From NCBI GenBank assembly GCA_016617855.1, contig JAECUM010000797.1:1-64000 (forward strand): 64,000 bases of DNA, given 5' to 3'. Shown piece after piece: positions 55,561 to 64,000 of the stretch. This DNA is from Megalonaias nervosa (lineage: Eukaryota > Mollusca > Bivalvia > Unionida > Unionidae). The notes below the pieces were generated by a model, which did no database searches, was not told the origin of the DNA, and saw nothing but the letters and a program-made list of their open reading frames with translations. The first letter of the stretch is position 1, and every line of letters starts with the position of its first letter. The translations under genes were made by a program, and so were the position numbers.

Positions 55561-56070
55561 TTCTGTGAAGTCTGGGTTAATAAAGGGATCGGTAAAAAAT
55601 TTTTTTTTTACTGATTTAAGCACAAGTTTAATCCAAAATTGGATGGATGTTGTAAAGTACAGTGGTCGAAAATCATTTCTATGTAAATATTGGAAACTTC
55701 AGAACAAAAGCTTTACCTTGACAGCATCTATTCTTTCAAATATAGAAATGCAGTTGCTAAATTTAGAGTATCCTCTCAAAGACTCCAAGCAAAACTAGTC
55801 GATGGGTGAGACCATATAATCCATTCCATGATAGACTTTGTTCTAACTGTAACTTTCATGAACATGAATATCATTTTGTACTTGAATGATTATTGTATAA
55901 AGCTCGAAGGGCCAGATATATTGATAAATATTTTAGAATAAGACCAAATGTATTTACATTTACTTAGGAATGCCCAGAGTGCTAGAACTTTGAATAATTT
56001 AGCCACCTACAGTTACTAAACTTCTTAGCATAGAAAGAACTTTCTATACTCTGTCAGTTGTAAATGTTTC
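55561..56070 (+). pseudogene. LINE 3' region relic
   Basis: 'LSTSLIQNWMDVVKYSGR' (55610-55665), 'LQNKSFTLTASI', then in a neighbouring frame 'RLCSNCNFHEHEYHFVLE' (about 55843-55890, the C-x2-C...H motif common downstream of the RT) and 'YKARRARYIDKYF'. It probably comes from the same LINE class as 52630-53580, perhaps the same insertion split by R1 and the SINE fragment. Confidence 0.7.
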
Positions 56071-56321
56071 TGCTTGATATTTGCTTAAAGAAAAATTTGA
56101 ATTTCAATAGATCTGATTTCATCTTTGTATTAACACCCTTAATAACATAGATATATCTTGTATTTGAAATTAATCTGCTTATTCTATTTGCATTGATCTG
56201 CATGTGCATGAATATGCAGTTACGTATCCTACTATTTTTTCTTCGTATATTATACACCGTTCATAGTGATACATTGCTGTTTATTCTACTATCAGCCATT
56301 TCAACTCAATTAATTGAAAAC

Positions 56322-56583
56322 GTATCCATACAGTCCGTTCGGAGTATTGTAATGTATCCACACAGTCCGTTCGGACTATTGTAATGTATCCACATACTCC
56401 ATTCCGGCTGTTGTGATGAATACACACAGTCCGTTCGAGTTATTGTAATGTATCCACACAGTCCATTGGAGCTATTGTAAGGAATACACATAGTCCGTTC
56501 GGGCTACTGCAATGATTACACACAGTATGCTCGGGCTATTGTAATGTATCCACAAGGTCCATTCGGGCTATTGCAATTAATAC
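56322..56583. repeat. about 33 bp minisatellite, 8 copies
   Basis: The unit is 'gtatccacacagtccgttcg' then 'g(a/g)ctattgtaat'. Confidence 0.9.
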
Positions 56584-56584
56584 G

Positions 56585-56586
<2 letters not shown>

Positions 56587-56633
<47 letters not shown>
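56587..56633. repeat. (CT)n microsatellite
   Basis: About 23 units, directly behind the minisatellite. Confidence 0.98.
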
Positions 56634-56636
<3 letters not shown>

Positions 56637-58060
56637 ATATATTGTCTAGAACACCCTGCTTACTACACCACGAAGTTAACTAAGTTATTATTACTCCCGT
56701 TAAAAAGTGATATCAATATTACGGCTATGTTTATCGACTTTTGATTTACTTGGTACTCCTCACTGGTAACATTCATGACCTGTGCCGAATCAACATTGTC
56801 TATTGTCTGTTTTGATATCCGCATAATGTACACAAAGCGAAGGGGCTCTACCATACTGTTTAATTCTGTGGTGTTTAAACTCAAACAAGGTTACAACGTA
56901 CAGTATGTTTATAGCTGAAATAACGGAAGATTTAGTAAGACAAATGAAATCACGTCACATTCAAAGATTAATAATAATTGGAAAGAAAATCAACCAATAT
57001 TCATCGAGCAATTCCTTAGAGATTTAATGGCTTGAATCCACGGGAAAACTAACGATTACTGGACAAAAGGGAACTGGACGTTGTGCTTATTATTCTTTAC
57101 GTCTGTGATTTGGTAGTGCTGCCTTGTTGATAAGAGTAATTAATCCCGGCCGGAACTCCTGAATGTGACTATCGCTTCAGTTCCCTCATTCCTAGAATTA
57201 GGAAGTATACCATCGCACTGAAAGAATAACCGGCTCTACCCATATCGATCTGTTTTTGTATGAAATCCCGATAATCAAATACTAACACAAGTTGTATACT
57301 GCGCTGTTTTCTCTACCGACTCATTATTTGAGAGTTCATGATGCACAAGCAAGCCAAACTAGTATCGAAGTACGTCAAGAAATATGACTTATATGCCAGC
57401 GGGATGGATGGAAAAATGCATAAATTGGCAACAATATTTAAAAGGAATTGATCACTCCTAACATGTGGCTGAATACTAAATGTGAGTGGAGTTACCGGTG
57501 GAGATTAAAACTCAATAACAGCAAGATAAGATTCAAAGATTGTTGTGTTTCGTGGCAGCTTTATCTCAGGTGAAGAAAACGTATCCATGACGTATTACGG
57601 ATTTAGGCGTTTTATATATTTTCTCAAGAAGATTCCAAAGCAATTGGCAAATAGAGCAGCTTCATCGCATTCAGTCCATTGTTGTCGTGGATTCATCATG
57701 AGGAGTGTGTGGAGTATTTTATTATTTCGTGAGATAGTATAAACAATTTTCATCAAGAACTTCATTATCATATTAAATCTGCATGTATCTAGTGAAGTGA
57801 CACGACATGATAAAAGAGAGGATATTTTGAGGGATATAAAGACATACTGCAGTGCTACGTTCCAAGCATCTTTATTATGCATTCCTTCTATAAACTTATA
57901 CAACTATATTTTAAGATTCGGTATGATTCATCGGATGATATAAAACACGGGAATTGTAATTATAATTCATGTTAGTACAGAATTAATAAACCGTAACATC
58001 TTGACAATGGGATAAAGGTTTGTAGATAATACATTAACACATAAACACATTATAGAGAGA
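56634..58060. other. non-coding stretch
   Basis: Two overlapping ORFs near 57545-57903 have no recognisable family. Confidence 0.45.
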
Positions 58061-58217
58061 ATGTCTGGGTATCATAATATGTTCGAAATCCAGGCTAAAT
58101 TGCACTTCTACACCGATGAAGACACTCTTAAGAAAGAATGGAGGCAAAGGGCAAAGAACAACATCAAGAAGCCAACATTTCTTGAAGGCATCCTGCTCAA
58201 AAGCTTGGACCCAGAAA
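58061..58217 (+). CDS. candidate host exon with splice donor
   Basis: From ATG 58061 the frame reads 'MSGYHNMFEIQAKLHFYTDE' and continues with Lys-rich helical sequence and 'FLEGILLKSLDPE', then meets a strong donor 'aaa|gtaagt' at 58217|58218. Amino-acid composition is protein-like and GC is higher than nearby. No family recognised and no partner exon found in the window. Confidence 0.35.
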
Positions 58218-58532
58218 GTAAGTATACAAATATTGAAGCTTTTTCTGTCTGTCTGTCTGTATGTAGGCTTGTCTCTTTATCCATCTAAATTAGTTGTAAA
58301 GACACCACCATCTAAAAAGAGTACACAACTCCATACAATCATATCTCTACATTTGCTCACAAAGCAGATTGTTATCAAAATTTACCTTGATCAATACGTT
58401 TAGAATAAGGTCGATGTTTCTTATACACACATGGCTATATTCTGTCTCCTAAACGCCAAATTATCTATAGTTTTGCATGTTTTGCACATCATCCATACAG
58501 ATAAAAAGTTACCCTAAACCTTACTAATAGCT

Positions 58533-58538
<6 letters not shown>
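58218..58538. other. non-coding stretch
   Basis: A short 'tctg' repeat lies at 58244-58262. Nothing else recognised. Confidence 0.5.

Positions 58539-58588
<50 letters not shown>
58539..58588. repeat. (CT)n microsatellite
   Basis: About 25 units. Confidence 0.98.
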
Positions 58589-58589
<1 letters not shown>

Positions 58590-59132
58590 TTTCACGTAGA
58601 AAGAGCGATGTCCTTACAGTCTAAGATATTTCATGGTCTGTATGATGTGTAGCTGATGACCAGTCATGTTTAATGATAGAAAGCATGAGTTTCAGTACAA
58701 GTAAGAATTGAATGCTTGAAGGAATGGAGGGCTGGTCAATATTCATCTTCTCTTTTGAAAGCCAGTTCCGTTAAAATTGACAACAGTACAGTATCTCATT
58801 TTGCTGTAAAATACCTTCCTACACGAAGATCTGCTTAATTTGAAAGAGGAGTTAATTGAAAGATAGTATATATTTCAAGAAACCTGAGGCAGAAAAAGTA
58901 AATCATAATCGATTGTTACGCTACGATAGTTTTCAACAGTGTATGGTATACATAACACTAGTTCTTGTCAGGTTTCAATGCAATTATGACGTCTTGGAGG
59001 TGTTGGGACTGTATTTTGTGATGGGTAGCAAGGCATGGCTTGTCGTGCACATGAATATCGGATATTGGATACTGGCTAATTTAACACCAAACACATGATA
59101 ATATCATTTTTTGTACACAAGAACACTAAAGC
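58589..59132. other. non-coding stretch
   Basis: Nothing recognised. Confidence 0.5.
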
Positions 59133-59790
59133 CGTAAGTTTATCCGAAGTTTGCAAATCTACTCACAGATCCGAGCCCAAAGGCTATCCGAAGTTTGTAA
59201 ATCTATTCAGAGGCCAAGACGTTTACAAATCTATTCACAGTCCCAAGCTTTAAGTCTATCCGAAGTTGGCAGATTTACTCACAGACTCAAGCCTTAAGGA
59301 TATCCGAAGGCTATTAGAAGTTTGAAAATCTACGCACAGGCCCAAGCCTTAAGGCTTTCAGAAATTGCAAATCTACCCACAGGCCCGAGCCTCAAGGCTA
59401 TCAGAAATGTGCGAATCTACCCACAGGCTCAAGCCTTAAGGCTATCAGAAATGTGTAAATCTACTCAGAGGCCCAAGCCTTAAGAATCCGAAGGCTATCC
59501 AAAGTTTGCAAATCTACTCATAGTCCCAAGCCTCATCGCTATCCAAAATTTGCAAATCAACTCACAGGACCATGTCTTGAGGATATCCGAAGGCTATTAG
59601 AAGTTTGCAAATCTACTCACAGGCCCATGCCTTAAGGCTATCCGACATTTGCAAATCTACCCACACGCCCAAGCCTTCGGCTATCAAAAGTTCGCAAATC
59701 TTGTCACAGGCCCAGGCCTTACGGTTATTAGAAGATCGCAAAGCTACTCACAGGCCCAAGCTCTAAGGCAATCCGAAGTTTGCAAATAGG
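59133..59790. repeat. about 44 bp minisatellite, 14-15 copies
   Basis: The unit is 'ccgaagtttgcaaatctact' then 'cacaggcccaagccttaagg' and 'ctat', with many substitutions and some longer variants of the linker. Confidence 0.92.
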
Positions 59791-60886
59791 AAAGAGTCTC
59801 TTAATGTCACAGATTTATTTCTTTTGAAATCTTGATGTTATTGTTGCATACGATTATATGAAGTCTGAAACATTCCTTCTGCTGGGGAGATAAAACATAA
59901 CCTTTGACATTTGTTAGTACCATGCAAAAAGAGATGGATTACATTCTGGTAAAAGAGATAGGAGACTGATATCAGTCTGGGTATAGAACAACGACAGACT
60001 ATGAGGGCTTCAATTTTAATGACATTTTCATTAGCTGTGAAAACGGTTGTCTTCATGGATAGATGCAAAACTTTGATCAGATCAGAGAACTTTCCATATA
60101 CTATATATCTGTTGATGTTTTACGTACATTTGACCTGAAGCATTTACCGATTCGCTATATAGTTATGAAACTAGTTTATACTAATCTCAGATGATATTAG
60201 TCAATGGAAACAATCGCTGATACATTGGTTACGTCCTGGTATCCCATTGCGTATCTACCGCTGATAATTATCTATATTAGATTTGCAAGGGGTGTCTTCC
60301 ACTACTGATAATACCATCATTGTCAATGTCCATCTCATCGATCAACCGTTCGGACATCATGTACGTTATCAATGTTTGCCATACATAAAGCAGCATTTGA
60401 AATCCATCATTATTCAATTTTTTTTCTCAGAAAATCATATTGTAGGTTTCAAAATTCTCACTTAATTCGAATTATAAGATAACATTGAAGACAATATCTG
60501 ACATAACGACAGAATCGCTTTCACAGACTGATTGGGTTGTTCTTGGCAACAGTCGTTCTCTGTAATTTCTTTAAGTATTATACACAGAGAAATATGTGGA
60601 ACCAGTACACATGGGCGGATCTGAGTGGACCAAGCCGGCGCGCACCCATCCCTTGCCTCCCCCCCCCCCCCAAAAAAACCGCGAAATAATAGGAACGTTA
60701 CTTAAGCCAAGTTTTCTTTATGGTAAGATGGTTGAAATTATAATCTGGGAGCGATTAAAATGCAGGACCTTACTGAGGCTTTGCCCTCTGGGACCTCACT
60801 GGGGGTTCAGTTTCACAGACTCCTTGCTTATTTGTTTACGTTCGCATTGGTAACTATCTATTAATACAACAAATCTGTTTGAAGCC

Positions 60887-60887
<1 letters not shown>
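59791..60887. other. non-coding stretch
   Basis: A GC-rich patch with a C-run occurs at 60600-60675. Nothing recognised. Confidence 0.5.

Positions 60888-60929
<42 letters not shown>
60888..60929. repeat. (AAT)n microsatellite
   Basis: About 14 trinucleotide units. Confidence 0.96.
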
Positions 60930-61329
60930 TAATAACTATTTGTAACCTACGTTATCCCCATGAACACACTTCATTCACCAAGATATGAGAGATGACATAG
61001 ATGGTAGGCATAGAGGATATTGAGCATGACATTCCAAATTGGACAGAAATGCCTCTGTGATAAAATGCTTAAACTGAATGAAAACGGTTTTAGGTTTTAT
61101 GCGTGCTTTCTTCGTGCGTATAACAGACAGTCTATGGAACTGTTTGCAAATTCATGTTTCCTGCAATTAAATAGCAAATCTTTATTGCGCCCTTACTTTG
61201 CCGGTATTCGTTTTCGGGGTGTGTGTGTGGATTTTTGTGAGCGTATCTGCTCTCCGTCCCAGCATATATGGCTGGTTGGATCTTTAGAGAGCTCCCCTCA
61301 AGGAATCTTTTAAATTACCAAAAGGTTTT
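60930..61329. other. non-coding stretch
   Basis: One 97-codon open frame (61020-61313) has no recognisable family. Confidence 0.4.
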
Positions 61330-61590
61330 CAGCTATAAATATTTGAATTTATTTTAATTTCAAATAGGGTTCAAAAGGCGTCATAATGTTTCATTTAAAA
61401 CAGGTTTCTAGAATAGTTAATTCAAGTAGTTAATCCTATGAGATTCTTAACAAAAGGCTTTAAAAATAAAATATTCCAAAGTTTAGTTTTAATTTCAAGT
61501 AGGCTTTAAAGGGCATCCTTATGTTTAATTAGAAATCTGTTTTTGAATAGTTCCATTGTTAATTCTATGAGGTTATTCTATCTATGTATT
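61330..61590. repeat. two-copy tandem duplication, about 130 bp
   Basis: 'ttttaatttcaaatagggtt' (from 61350) and 'ttttaatttcaagtaggctt' (from 61487) start two similar blocks that also share 'atgttt(c/a)att' and 'taattc...atgag'. Confidence 0.7.
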
Positions 61591-61830
61591 TCCTACGTCT
61601 CAAGTTTTCTTGCGTTTCGGTCAGGTAGTCTCCTCCCTTCATGTACTCAGTCCTAGTTTTCTTGCCCTTCCTCCCTATATGAGTATCTAATCCTAAATGA
61701 CCTGATCAGGGTCTTTATGGCCATACTATGATGCATTTTCTATTTTAATGTGTCCTTGTATTTTAATAACTGAGGCAATTTCTTTCTGTTGTCCTGCGTG
61801 CATCTGTAATTTTCTGCATCTGAAAAGGAA

Positions 61831-61831
<1 letters not shown>

Positions 61832-61900
<69 letters not shown>
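61832..61900. repeat. (TA)n microsatellite
   Basis: About 34 units. Confidence 0.98.
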
Positions 61901-61902
<2 letters not shown>

Positions 61903-62689
61903 CTTTTTCGTTTAGTTTCTGCATTTTTTCTCATTATTTTATTTTCCTCATCTTATTTTTCCTCAATGTTCTGTTGTTTGTTGTACGCGTTCTAGCATTT
62001 AGTCCATTATTGTCTCGTGCGCTTTCTTCTGTTTACTTTTTGTCTGGGATTGGGATTTCGCTAATCTTGGGTTGTATTGTAGTGTTTCGCACAGTCCAAA
62101 GTTCTTTCTACTCCTTCCTGTTTTTGCATGTTTTGATTGTTTTTGATGTCCTATTTCTTTTCCAGCTGTGTCACCATCTTTCTGTCCTCCCTTCCGATTC
62201 CGATGTGCTTTTCTTTGTTTTCTTGACTTTTATTTCCTTGCCTGTTTTCTTTTTCCTGTACTTCGTTTTGGTTGGGTGTTTGTTTTGATCTTGACTTATG
62301 TTACGGTTACTATGTTACCATCAATCAGTAATTCTTTCCGCGGTGGTTGCAAATCTCGGGTTTCTTTGATTAAACGATAGTAGTCCAATCTTTCCTTTCT
62401 TGTTCATCTGTGGTTGTTTCTGTTTTTCTTCCTTTTCTTGTATTTTCTCCATGTTTGTTTCCTCGTTATTTTATTATATGGTTAATATTGTCTTAATAAT
62501 AGTTCCGGTTTGCATACTTTGAACTGATTCCCCTAGTCCCTCATTTTTTGCACTTCCTGTGATATATACAACATTCACACCATGTCTGCACACGAAATCC
62601 GTGTATATAGAAGGAGAGCTGGAGTTTGATGGCTTGCTCTTTATCCATCCAGAGGATTCAGGCACCTGTGCCGCGAATCCCCCACTTTG
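61901..62689 (-). other. purine-rich (minus strand) stretch, possible decayed coding
   Basis: The minus strand is very A/G-rich and reads as Lys/Glu/Gln-rich peptide in pieces ('MEKIQEKEEKQKQPQMNKKG' near 62455; a 63-codon frame at 62665-62474). This may be a decayed retroelement gag or ORF1, or only compositional bias. No motif supports a function. Confidence 0.25.
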
Positions 62690-63743
62690 TTGGGGTGGGT
62701 TGTAGATTGACGAATTGTACCTTCTTACAAGGTGTCCGCTTTATTGGGTTATCGTTGTCTAGAGGGCGATCGCCTTCGGTGTTATTGCCCGGATCAAGTA
62801 AATATTAATATAAAGTGCGAAACGTGACGCGAGCCCCCGTACATGAAAAAATAACAATTTAATCAATTAAATAAACAAACGTTATAATGCATTACATTAG
62901 AGACACACTTCTTTTTGAAATAAATCATTCACCGAATTTCAAACACAAATATACTTATATAAATAGCCGATCTGTTTTAAATGATAGAATTGGTTCATCA
63001 TAGAATCGAGTGAACAATCGAAGTCATTACATTGTACAACTTCATAACCTGCTTATTTCCGGTTCATTCCAACTCCACTGTGGCCGTCCTTCTTGGTTCT
63101 TTTCGCTTTTCTTTTCTCGTCTCCAAACTCTCTGTTGTCTCGCCTCTTTCGGCCCTCGAACTTTGTGTGGGTAGGTGGATACGTAAGTACGTAGATACGT
63201 GGATACTTCGATAGGTAGGTACGTGGACACGTCCCGTGGAGCTATTTCACCTTGTGCTTTCAAGCTTTGCTGGCTTCTACCTCCAAAATCGTGTCCGTCG
63301 ACTTTCCAGACATCCGGCCCCTTGGATAAATATTTTACGAGAGAATTTCTTCCAAATTCAACCTCGGAGTCTCCTACCTTTGTTTTCTCTTGCAGAAAAA
63401 CGCAGACTGATTAAATTTTGCGGTGGGACATATTAAATCCAAGAAGTTCGTGTGGGAACCACGCCCCTTATTTAGCGTAACCAGTCTGGATTAAATATAT
63501 CTTCCGCCGTTTATAACTAGGCGCCAATATTGTTGTCTGCTTGACCTCGAGATTTCCAAATAACTGATTCTGGAAAATTTCAAATCTGACAATTCCGATA
63601 CATGATCGAAGTTAACCCTAGCCTTCCAGTCTGTCTGACGGTTAAATAAACGAACGCTTAATTAAGAATCGCTTCTCTCACATGACACAGCCATTAAAAT
63701 TGTTGCAGTATGGCGATTTAACACGCGCCGGTCCCCCCCCCCC
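62690..63743 (-). mobile_element. probable LTR of a gypsy-type retrotransposon
   Basis: On the minus strand the stretch follows an 11-base G run (63743-63733), which is a polypurine-tract-like signal placed after RNase H coding sequence. A TG start is plausible near 63724. A TATA-like 'tatttatataag' lies near 62965 and an 'aataaag' signal near 62742. The downstream limit near 62690 is a guess. The integrase normally found between RNase H and the LTR is absent, so the copy would have an internal deletion. Confidence 0.4.
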
Positions 63744-63803
63744 TTGAAGAGTAAAATCAGGGAGTTTTACTCTCAAAATTTTTGGAGATCTAATCTGATT
63801 CAC

Positions 63804-64000
63804 TTACACGTCCTCAAGTGAATCCTTCACCTCAGACGTCCCTAGTCTACTTAAGCAATCAGCCCCTACATTCTCGCTGTCCTTAATATATCGTACCTGG
63901 ACTTGGTACTGCTGTAGAAATAATGACCATCTCATTCATCGTCCATTGGTCAACTTAGCTTGAGCTAAATAGGCGAGTGGTTGGTGGTCAGTTTCTAAAA
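63804..64000 (-). pseudogene. Ty3/gypsy-type RNase H C-terminal fragment
   Basis: The minus strand from the window edge reads 'ETDHQPLAYLAQAKLTN', an in-frame TGA (63938-63936), then 'MRWSLFLQQYQVQVRYIKDS' and 'ENVGADCLSR', ending at TAA 63806-63804. TDH-PL, the 'RW' block and 'N-ADxLSR' are the hallmark end of gypsy RNase H. The rest of pol lies beyond the window. Confidence 0.92.

Noticed and set aside
57595..57903. 102-codon minus-strand gene
   Set aside because: AT-rich random-looking frame overlapped by another frame on the plus strand; no recognisable motif.

Overview
The window looks like gene-poor, AT-rich animal DNA, most likely from a marine mollusc and probably a bivalve. The main reasons are two tRNA-headed SINE families with clean target-site duplications, decayed LINE and LTR-retrotransposon pieces, more than twenty tandem-repeat arrays and many microsatellites. 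I infer the taxon from repeat style; no host gene is complete enough to prove it. No rRNA, CRISPR array or intact functional tRNA gene was seen.

The main content is one dense, GC-richer block at about 10.4-24.7 kb. It is a decayed Polinton/Maverick (adintovirus-like) element. From left to right it carries: an acidic coiled-coil gene; a divergent zinc-knuckle gene; the N-terminal half of a protein-primed type B DNA polymerase that stops in the exonuclease domain; a BIR (inhibitor-of-apoptosis) gene; an F-box-like gene; several small unknown genes, one Cys-rich and membrane-spanning; the FtsK/HerA-type packaging ATPase; small late-type proteins, including a three-copy tandem family of very basic proteins; a coiled-coil protein; a DD35E integrase with a C-terminal chromodomain; the minor capsid (penton) protein; a pVI-like basic protein; and the major capsid protein. 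Nearly every long gene has frameshifts or stop codons, and the major capsid gene contains a local inversion, so the copy is dead. Many of its genes have their own TATAAAA-like box 17-65 bp upstream of the ATG, and several neighbours overlap stop-to-start, which is virus-like compaction. I found no adenain-type protease, no polymerase palm domain and no terminal inverted repeats.

A second, much more eroded set of element relics lies at 32.6-38.4 kb: a packaging-ATPase fragment (minus strand), an integrase of a different lineage (plus strand) with one catalytic acid changed, and a zinc-knuckle relic (minus strand). Their orientations do not fit one simple inverted copy of the first element.

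The rest is repeat landscape. 0-10 kb: minisatellites and a full SINE with a (GT)n end. 24.7-32.6 kb: a 64-bp satellite and one small coiled-coil ORF. 38.7-50 kb: minisatellites and long dinucleotide tracts. 49-56 kb: an unnamed dispersed repeat, a LINE reverse-transcriptase relic and a truncated SINE. 56-62 kb: more minisatellites and one candidate host exon. 62.7-64 kb: a probable gypsy-type LTR and the end of its RNase H, running off the window on the minus strand.
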